A stretch of DNA of 64,000 bases from Apostichopus japonicus (Eukaryota; Echinodermata; Holothuroidea; Aspidochirotida; Stichopodidae): positions 20,508,501-20,572,500 of the forward strand of contig NC_092580.1 of the NCBI RefSeq assembly GCF_037975245.1, read 5' to 3'. A model generated the notes under the pieces. That model worked only from the letters and a program-made list of their open reading frames with translations, searched no databases and was not told the origin of the DNA. Positions 1 through 10,500 of the stretch are shown here, in pieces; positions within the stretch are counted from its first letter, which is position 1, and every line of letters begins with the position of its first letter. Position numbers and translations under genes: made by a program.

Positions 1-237
1 TCTTTCTGTTCTTTTTTTCTTCTTATAATAGTCAATATTTCACCAGGTTTATTCATAATGTATCCAGGTGGTTAGTAAGGGGGGGGGGGATAGGCTGAAT
101 ATGGCCAGGATAGAAATACGACGGACCTTAGTTGCAAGGGATTTTGTAAATTGTTCCTATTAAGTGAGAAAATTTGGGGAACCAATGATATTAAATAATT
201 ATACAGCATAATGGATAAATGATATCTTCATATTTAC

Positions 238-449
238 CATTCTGTTGATACTGTTATCATTGCGGCAGGTTTGCGTTCCATCAATGCACTGGTTGCTACG
301 GAGACACCACTGGCAGCCATATTTGTTTTCAGCGCACTGTGAGCAGGATGCCAGTTGGGTACAATTGTAAAAGTCAAATGGAACGTAGGCGATATTCCGA
401 CTGTGGTCGGCTTCCTGGTAGTGCAACTGTAACTCAACGGTTCTGGATC
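238..449 (-). CDS. Plexin L exon 7: IPT1 end and PSI2
   Basis: This 212-nt exon (phase 1/0) has acceptor CGTATTCAG and donor GTAAAT. It encodes TVELQLHYQEADHSRNIAY, VPFDFYNC and CSQCAENKYGCQWCLRSNQC, the PSI2 core. It is the last exon of this gene inside the window. Bases 1-237 are intron with no visible feature except a G9 run. Confidence 0.9.
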
Positions 450-3400
450 CTGAATACGAAGAAAGAAGCACTTAGATGATACATGACAACCACATATAAA
501 TTTGATACATTGAACATGCACAAGACGCTCAAGATCGATACATCAATCTTGATAATTTGATGAGGTCATTCCTTATTTCACGCAGGAAGGCGACGGACGT
601 AAAGGCTCGTGTACCCTCTTGTACCTCCCTGTTACCGTGCAGTACCTTGATGCTTTATTTATGGTATTCATTGGCAGTAGTTAACGGAGTACTTATGATA
701 AAATCTAGAATATATTGATACATCCCCCCCCCCCTTCATTTAGGTGTTGTTACTTTGACTCTGTGTTGTGATATAAAATAGTCACATGATCAGTTTATTG
801 CACTTTCTGAAAAGACACAGTAAGGCCTTTAAAGAAATTACAAGACACCAATTTGTCCTTTTCTTGCAATGTGAACAAGATATAAACAATTCAGACCAAA
901 TGTTAAGTTATTTATATTCAAAGCTTAAACCTTGCTTTAAAATGCCACGTATGATGATTTTAAAATGTATCTCAGATACTGTCAAAGTCACGTACAACAC
1001 TTCATGAACTGATTTTAACTTCCAAAAAACTGTGAACGTGACCATGATTCGAACAGCAGTCTCCGTAAAGCTAGTCAACGAAATATTGTCTAACCATATA
1101 GATGTGACCCTTCCTCTCTTTGTCTTTACACTATTTTGTTTAATGAAAATCACTTAAGTTAGGATAGGAAAAGGGGCAGGGGCAGGAGCATGGCAGGGAA
1201 GGGAAGGGCTGGGAGATTATTAATTAGTTAATTTCATACTTTAATTCATACCTGAGGTGCAAAAATTTATGAGTGACAGGACAAAGAGTGAGCAATAATT
1301 ACTAGATTGATTTCCAACCAAACGAAGATTGAATCAGAAACTTGTAGTATCGCAGCCTCTAACTTAGACTTTCAATTGCATGCATTTCAAATGCTTTACA
1401 AGCTTAAGTCCTTCCACATGAAATTTACCACCGACTTTATGAAATTCTTGATTTCACACTCGTTCGCTTTGTCCAACAAAGGCAATAGCGACATTTTTCC
1501 TGGGGGATATGCCTCGTGCCAGTTAGTTGGGGTGAGAATCCCTACAGACTTATCCTCATGACGTAAAGCACCGTCTGATCGAGCTTAAATTACCATTCAG
1601 TGGTGCAATTTGAAATCACCAAGGATTTACCAGTCACTGCAACTAAGACTTCCACTTAAAAATATTCTCATCATCTTGCTCAACCCACTTCTTAAAATTA
1701 ACTACGTCATTTTCTAAAGATCTGAAGCATTCTTTATGAAACTGCTTACAGTGTAAACATTCTTGGGCGAGAATTTGAATGGGTTAAAATGCAGACATGA
1801 TGTTTATAAGTCCCGTTGTGAATCATTTCACTTTATATCTATTACATCTTTCATGGAATCTCCATCATCCTCTGACAGTTGTCCCCAATCAATATCTGCT
1901 TCAGGGGCCCAATCCATCACACCCCTCAAAAGGAAGGGACAAATTAAGCTGATACTTGATGCTTTGTGAAGAATCAATTAGTCTCTTCTATTTCTGGTCA
2001 TGTAGTAGAATCCAGCTTGTATGGTGTATTGTTCAACTGAAATAGATACTTTGAATTGAGTTGCTCCTCTGTGTCAAGTTTTTGTAAAGATGAGTAAAGC
2101 TAAAAACTATGGAATGTCTGTACCATAGCTAGGATTAGAAACAAACATTTCAGAAAAGGTAATCACCAGTAACATAATTAAGGCAACTAGAATAAGAAAC
2201 CACACACACATAACACCAACACACACACAACACCAAACTAGTACAAAGGATAAAAAAAGAACATCCTCTAAGTTGAATCATGGAAAGTATTCCCATAGTT
2301 TAATTCACTCAAATCTAAGTTTCAATTATAAGTCATTTTTACCTGTTCTATTTGTCTGTTTACTTTCTTATATTTCTGTTTTTTCTGTCTGTTTGAAAAA
2401 TGGTACCCCATAAAACTTACCTTCTGTCGTGGATATGTCCCCAGGGGTATCACAAGTGACCGTTGTCATGTCATGCCCAAATGTGGCAGGGAGTGACCCG
2501 TAGAAAGTGTGACCATCCCAAAATTCACACTTGAGGCTTCCGTCAGGGGGCAGGTTTGAAACGTGAACTGTCAACTGTAAATTAGGAAAGGAAAATAATT
2601 TTTTGACGTGGTACAGTCGCCCGAAAGCAGGAATGTTTTCAATGGTGAAAATGTTAGAAAGTATTAACATTGTAACAAAGTTGCATTAGAAATGAAATGC
2701 AGACTACTCTGGAGGGTTTTAAGTATTACATGCACTGTGTCAAAAAGAAAAGGCGATGCAGCAGCTGCAACACCCCTGCAGCAAGGCAGTACCAAAATAT
2801 CAAAGAATAGAGATTATCTCGGCAGAAAGGCAGTGCCTTACCTGTGTACTTGCAGAGCCGAAAAGATTGACTTTAACCCAGCCTTGCTGCTGCAGTGATG
2901 TAGTCACCACCCCCACCCTCCCCGCTTGATTTGATTCGCGACCGCTTACTGACAGCCAGGCAAGCGCACACATTGTTGCAGAGTTTTTATTTGATGAGAA
3001 GAGACATCGAGTCACAGGAAGGATATATCATATATCTACTACACTCTATTATGTAAAGTGCTCAACTGATGACTGTATGAACAATGTAAACTCTCATATC
3101 TCTTCATCCTACAGCAACAAGCAACGGATACAGTATATGTATTGTCACAGGAAACATTCTCCTCTCCAATGTTTGTTTTTAGTAATTCCGACCAGCAATA
3201 TTTCTCTTTCCTCTCTTCGATGACAGGTGTCCTAGGATTTCAAAGTCCATCGGCTCTTTAGCGTACGGATCGCTATGACCAAGCAGTGATTACCTCCAGA
3301 CAAGAGTGAAAACTTCAAGTATTTAGGAAGTCAAATGATTTTGTCCAACAAAATGTCAAAGTAGCAGTATGAAAGATGAATCATTTGATATAAAAGGAGG

Positions 3401-4095
3401 ACCCATAATATGTAAATTTTCCATATATTGACTTACGAAAACATTCATCTCCTAGTTGAGATACGGATAAGATATTAGAAGCCCAAAAATCAACTGTAAG
3501 CAAACAGATTGTGATGTGACAGTAGTGCATTACTGTACAAAACGACTGTCTTTTTGTTTACTTTTCTTTCTATCATTGTTTTGACCTTGAATTGGGTAGA
3601 ATTCCATGTTTACCTTAGAGGAGGGGGATCGAAACATATTGAACATATTATTATAGATACCTTTTTGTTGAAATAGTCCAACCCTACAATATTGGTAACG
3701 AGATATATTTTTTTTTGCACTCTACATAACGTTTAATGGTGTTCAAAGGTACACAACAGAATGGGATATTAGTCAGAAGGCTGGCAGAGGACAAATCATG
3801 TTTTCCTCTGTTCCTTACCCCAACCCCCCCCCCTCTCCCCCAAAAATAATACAACAGTTCAAAGCAATGATTCCATGAGGACATTGTGCTGTCACGGGTG
3901 GCAATGTCAACACCACTGAATATTGGTAAGACTGATGTTCCACCCTGTCCCCTCCCCACGCCCCACCCCCATCTTACACCTGTGCCAGGAGCCCTGATAA
4001 TCACCAGACCCTACTAAGAGCATTCTCATCTTTACAGTACCAAACCAACTCAGTACATGTGGGCAGTAATTTGGAGGGTCAGAACACCCAGGAAT

Positions 4096-4139
<44 letters not shown>

Positions 4140-4420
4140 AAATGAATATGTAGCAAGTGGTATGACAGATATATATATAAATCAATAAAGAATAACACAC
4201 CAGAAATATTCCACTTCACGACCGGTTTCGTCCTTTTGGGACTCATCAGGCGAAGGTAGGAATCGAACCACGGATCTTCGTGTCACGAACCGAAGTCCGT
4301 ACCACTCGACCACAGTGATTCTACTGGTGTGTTAAAGCGTATAAATTTATACGCCAATGAGTCCCAAAAGGACGAAGCCGGTCGTGAAGTGGAATCTTTC
4401 TGGTGTGTTATTCTTTATTG

Positions 4421-4502
<82 letters not shown>

Positions 4503-7500
4503 AAAACAAATTAATAACAACTTTAGTACTATTCTTTAAGTACATTATAGCTAAATAATTTAAATGGTGACTAACGGCATTAAGTTGAAGGAAAGCGAGA
4601 AAAATTCTGAGCCATTAACCATGTTAAGTAATCTGCAACTTTGTTTTAATCATTTACACGAGTAAATGTTACAGTATGTCAAGGACAAGGCACTGGCAAA
4701 AAATGTAACACACACCCAAATTGGCAAAATTTGTTTACATGGGAGGGGGGGGGGATATTTGCCCTAGCTAGTAGCTACCCTCATTCATTGCCCCATTGTT
4801 TCCTTTCCAAGAGGGGGACTTCAAAGCCTTCAATGAAGAAACAGCTGCCACATGAATTTCTCAATAATTTTCAAGATCAAATAAAGACCATTCTTCAAAT
4901 TTTAATATGATTTGATCTGTTTTCACTGTTACTGTCAATGGAAATCCTGTTTTCCCTGCAGCAGATTACATAGTACACTAAACCTGGAGAAATACTTAAG
5001 AGGAAGATTAAACCCATTCATGGAATTACTTTAATACTTCACTAGTCCTATACATCACTTTTGTTCATACAGATGGGGATCTATCATTACACACGAGCTG
5101 ATTGTAAGCAGGAGCATATGCATTGCTTCTGCTATTGGTTCGTTGTGATGCTGAAAGGTCACTTAACAGCAACCATAGGAAATAACGATTCTTTTTAAAA
5201 TGATTTTTTTTTAAATTAGTATTCTCTTTATTTCACTGAGTACAAAATTACACCACAGATGGGATTTCTAGGTTTATGATCATGGCGTTACATTCTCACA
5301 ATTCCTTCGTCCAACAAACTCTTACATGTGTGACGGTCCCAGCAGGAGCAAACTCTGGTGTCACTGTAGTAATGACCAGACAGTCATCCTCGTTGGAGAG
5401 CCATCGGAGGGACGTTCCGTTCTGCGAGCTTACACACTGTGAATCGATTCTTCTGGTACATCTGCCCAGGCAAAGCAAAACGGTGATAAATGGCATGGTT
5501 TGAAAGATTCCAATAGAGACACAGGCTTCTGGATGTTAGATTTGGAGGTGGGTAATGACCTTAGAAGGTGTCATTGAGGGCGCAGTGCAAGAAAGTTAAC
5601 AGTTATTTCGCTAATGTAAATAGGTGTGCATAGGTAAAGAGCCAGGTAAGTAAGGAGTGAAGAAAATCGTACCTTCTCACTTTTTAATTCAGCAAGCATG
5701 ATTCACATCCCTATCACTGTTTTACTCAACTTTAGAGCATTCCCACCTCCTGATGATCAGTCAAAAGTTATTACTAACAATTTTTTTTTTTTTTAAGGCT
5801 TAAAAAAAACATTTCAATACAAACCAACTTGCAAATAATGTGAACTAATATATAGATAACTTAACAAAAAAAGTATTAAGGAGTTTGTGGGAGGGGTAAA
5901 TTAAAGGAAAGGGATGGAGGTAAGAGTTTTGATTGTTAGAAGAGGGGAGGAAACTGTCCCTACCAAATACCAAACTTACTCAGCTTGAAGACTGCACCAT
6001 CCACAGTATGGATCAAGGGCTTGGTGGCACTCTTCACAGGTCGTGTACTCATGGCATTCTTCCACAGGAACTCTTGTAATCTGCATATGGGTAACACAAT
6101 AAATAGATACAGTGTTATAATTCAACAATATAATAATGTGCATTGTCCATTGTTACATGATTCTCTTTTATTTCATATCATGGAAAATGGACCAAGAGTT
6201 AGATGAAAGAAATAAAAATAGTTAGTTTCTTTCAGTGTTGTTTTTTCTTCTCTTTTTCCCTTATCACTTTATACACTACGACCTCCCTTCCCTCCCCTTC
6301 CCTTGCCTCCTCTACCCTCCCCTTCCTTCCCCTTCCCTTCCCTCCCCTTCCCCTCCCCTCTCATTTCTACCGTTGCTTTTGATTTACCAAATCCAACAGA
6401 TTTTGTCAGCTATACTGTATTTTTTACAGCTATACTGCCTTTTTGGATGTGGACAACCGCACAACATAACAAGGGCGGCACTGATCTTTAACAACATTTT
6501 AACACTGTGTGTGTGCAATGATAGGGTACAGTTCGTAACTAGTAATCATTTCATTTCCATTTTTAGGGGTGGGCAAACTTCTCAGTACAACGATCTCTCG
6601 TAACCTTCTGAAATAAACCATACTGTGCACAGCACTGTACAAAACTAATACTGTGTCTACAGCTAAGGTAGCAATGCCACGCACACTTGGTTGTCACATT
6701 TCGATACGCATCTCTAAATTATTGGAAAGCTTTCTCTTCATTTTCATTGTAAACAAAAGTCATGCCATCCCGAATCGATGAATTAAAACTGATAAACTGA
6801 TAACATATTGATTCAAACACATTGTACATTGATTCATTGGAATGTTTATGGAAACTCATTGAGAAGGCTCGAGTAGCTGCCAGGTGTCTTGAGTCACGAC
6901 TGCTCATTAAAAACAGTACCCATAATTTGCATTGTTTGAGATAGAAAGAAAGTAAACATAGAAGGGTAGATGTACGTCAATGATTTATAAAATGAACTGC
7001 TTGTGTGTATTTGCTTTTCATAATAACATTTCGTGGCAGAAGTTGATATCTCTGTTTTTTTCTCACCTCGTCTATGGAGGGATAATGGTCAAATACTCCG
7101 GGTGCAAGGACTTGGCATTTTACAGTCAATGCAAATTTTTTACACTTAAGTTCTTAACGACACAACTAGTACAAACGGAATCACTACATCATCGTTTACT
7201 TATTTCAATTGTGTTGCCTATCAAACTTGACCAGGACATCTTTGATTCAGCGAGTGATTTGCCACAACCAACTCCTTTTTTTTTTTTTTAATATCGTAAC
7301 ATATCACAAAAACTCAAGTGGATATTTCTTGGACCAATATGGACATATCCACATATATACAAACAAAAAAAGAATGAAAGAAGCTTCTTACGTTAAAAGG
7401 AACACTTTCCCATTTAATGCTTCGGTGAGGACATCTGAAGGGGTGAGAGGACTTGACATATATATGGTAATTAATAAATGTTTCCAGGACGTTACCATGT

Positions 7501-10500
7501 ACTGCCCTAATTTCCTTTAATTTACATAAAGAAGTTTTGCAATTCATGGAAACAAGCAGCTGAGCTTTTAAAGGGCATGAGGTATTGGACACAAGAATAG
7601 CAGGGAAAAGAGACATGAGAAAATAATCAAACTTCAGTAGGAATAAGCAGTCAACATTGACCCAGAAAAGGAAAATAGGGATGCAGTGTTAAAATGTTCA
7701 CACCTGTGTCTTTAAACCAAAAGAAATTATATATACTAAATTGTTATTTCAAAACTTACGAGCCTTTGAAATCTATAATGCATATTATTTCATTGCTCAA
7801 TCTTTGATTGTCTATTATCCAATGTCCATAACTAATAGAAAATATATACATTAAAGGGAGGGCTTATTTTTCCCCCTTTAACAGTCAGCATATGAAATTC
7901 AACCAGCTTGGAATACTGTGATACACACTAAATGTACAAAATACAGCATTTCAGCAAAGAAAATGTGAAAGACAATTTGAACATATCATACTTTACTTTT
8001 CATAGGGTTTTTTTGAGCCATGATGAATTAGTCTTTTTTCTTCTGTGGGATTCATTCTGTGCATCTCTTTAAGATGAAGATTTAAAAATCCTTTCCCTGA
8101 CACCACTTTCACCACTAACCAACTTTCCACTTTATGGACAGTTGACAGACAGATCGAATCAACTGCCATTGCTGGTAAAACTTCCTTGGCTGGGTGACAA
8201 GATGAAGGAGGGGTGGTAAGAGGCAGTTTTTGACCACAGTCAAGAGAAATTATGGAAGTAACCCACACAGTTGCTCTAAAATGGCAGAGAGTTTGAAGGA
8301 CCCATGATGAGTAATTTGTCACGTTAGACACACTTTTTATACATTATTAGATGGACATAGATGTAATACCCGCTTAGTAAATTGATCGATAGAGTTTACA
8401 AAGCCATATTCGCCTTGTTCTCTTGCGGCCTTCCACAGAGCGCCGATTACAAATTACCAGTCCAGAGTCATCACAAAAGGGATATGACTAAAGTTGGTAT
8501 AAATCTTATACACGATTTTAACAGCAGATTACCCTGCAGGCAAACATGTTAAATAATCAGGAGTAAAATGGACCTTCCATTTACTTTCAAAGAGTAAGTG
8601 AAAGATTCTTCAGGCAAGACTCTCAAGGGGAAAATAGAAGTTAAGTAACTGCACCAGTTCTGAAAACAGGTTGTAATGCATGTATGTGTCTTCAAACTTA
8701 TGCAAAACACATGTGATACAGCTGGACTATGCATTACATCTTTTCTTTTTCTTCCAAATGAAGAGAGGGCCAGCTAGCATGTTTTGCAGGTGTGAGAAAC
8801 ATTGAGGCTATCACACTTTCCTCTGATTACATTAATATTTTAAAATTACAAGTATATTTATATACTTATATAAGTAGATTGGTTTGCATCTATGGTGGCA
8901 TACAGTACAGAGGTGTGTTATGGATTACCATTAGATATATAAATGCAAACTATTTGTCTTAAACAACAACAAAATCTTGCTTAAGACAAACCAACACATT
9001 CGACACTAGAACAACATCACTGTTATTTAAATGTATTTCATGTAATAGTATTCCGTGGTTTGAATGAAGAAGCAAAATGGACACAGGAAGCTGCAACTGC
9101 CCACTTCTCAGTAAATACAACCCCATTCCCAGCTGAAATGATTGTCATCGACACACTTGTTCTCAATCAAGAAGTTCAATTCATATTCTGCTCTCTCCCT
9201 AACCTTTATGCTCACCATATATATACCAGCAAGTCTCCGTCGAACCGCTAAGATTCTTGATAAGATTCTTGCTGTGATACACATAGGAGGGATGATTTAG
9301 TGTTTCACAGGCATGTGAATAAAACCCCTGTCAATATTAATTGCCATCCACACAGTTTAGACTTCATCTTCCCTTAGTGATACAGCAGAAAGGAAACTCA
9401 GATATTTAGTGTTCTGGTTTCATAAAACCTATCTGTGAATGATGGAGCATGAAGACTTATTATGTTTGATTTGCCCAATGGTTTCATAGTCAATGTTAAA
9501 AGGTTACCAGTTCATTCTAAGCACGGTAGAATGAGAGTGCTAAGGTTGTAGGGAGACAGGTAAGCGAGGAGTGAAGTAATTTACAGTTAACAGTACTCCT
9601 TTGGGAAAATCCAAGTGTTAATTTAAGAAACTGGTAACAATGTTGGATGGGTAACCAGTTACCAGGTAACTCAGTGCAAAACAATATACAAGAACCAGGT
9701 CTCTGTCAAAACAAGCTTTTCTTTTAAAGTTTGGAAGCATATAGGAAGGACAAAACAGATTCAAAATCTAACCTGATCCTCAGAAGTGATGAAGATGAAT
9801 TCTCCATCTTCTGAAAGGAGTAAGCCGTTCCTGATGACTGGTGTCTCATGGAGATCAAGACTCTCGTAAACCTCTGCTGAAGAACCGTCCAATCGCAACT
9901 GAGGAGAGAACAATCCTTTATACCGTTACCGAGGTTTTGATGAGATCATTCTTGAGAATCCAAAAAATTAATGATTGTATCATGAAAGGATAACAGAAGA
10001 CCCTGAATACTTCTCACATTTATATTAATAATAACAACATGAAGAATACCAAAATCTGAAACTCACAATGTACAATCCGCAAGAGTTTCAATGTCACATC
10101 TTTACATTTGATCTTGCTCCAGGGAAATGCCAATTGTATCGTTGGTATAATGCATACAATGTGGATATAAAGTGTCTGTAACATTTGCTGAGAAATGTGA
10201 TCGTGAAATGTTTGGGGAAATACTCATTCTGGGCATAATAAAAATTCCTTCAATTGCTCGTTCAAAATTACTTTCATTGATCGTACTAATGACAACTGTA
10301 TGAGTTGTTTTACAATGTTGGGAATGTTACCTTCTTGAAATTGCCACTTTCTCCACCAGTGAATATAATTGGTGTCTCAAAATGCTGAACTGCGGCAACA
10401 GCAGTGATGTAGTTGGTGCTTTCATATACTGGCCTGGCTGATATAATGATGGCTCTATTGTCACCTCCGAGAGGGCTCTGAGTTTCTAATGTATGGCAAT

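Noticed and set aside
4249-4322. Functional tRNA genes at 4.3 kb and 23.2 kb
   Set aside because: The A and B boxes are good, but the T stem fails to pair at 4.3 kb and the 23.2-kb unit runs into a short body and simple tail; both look like pseudogene or SINE heads.
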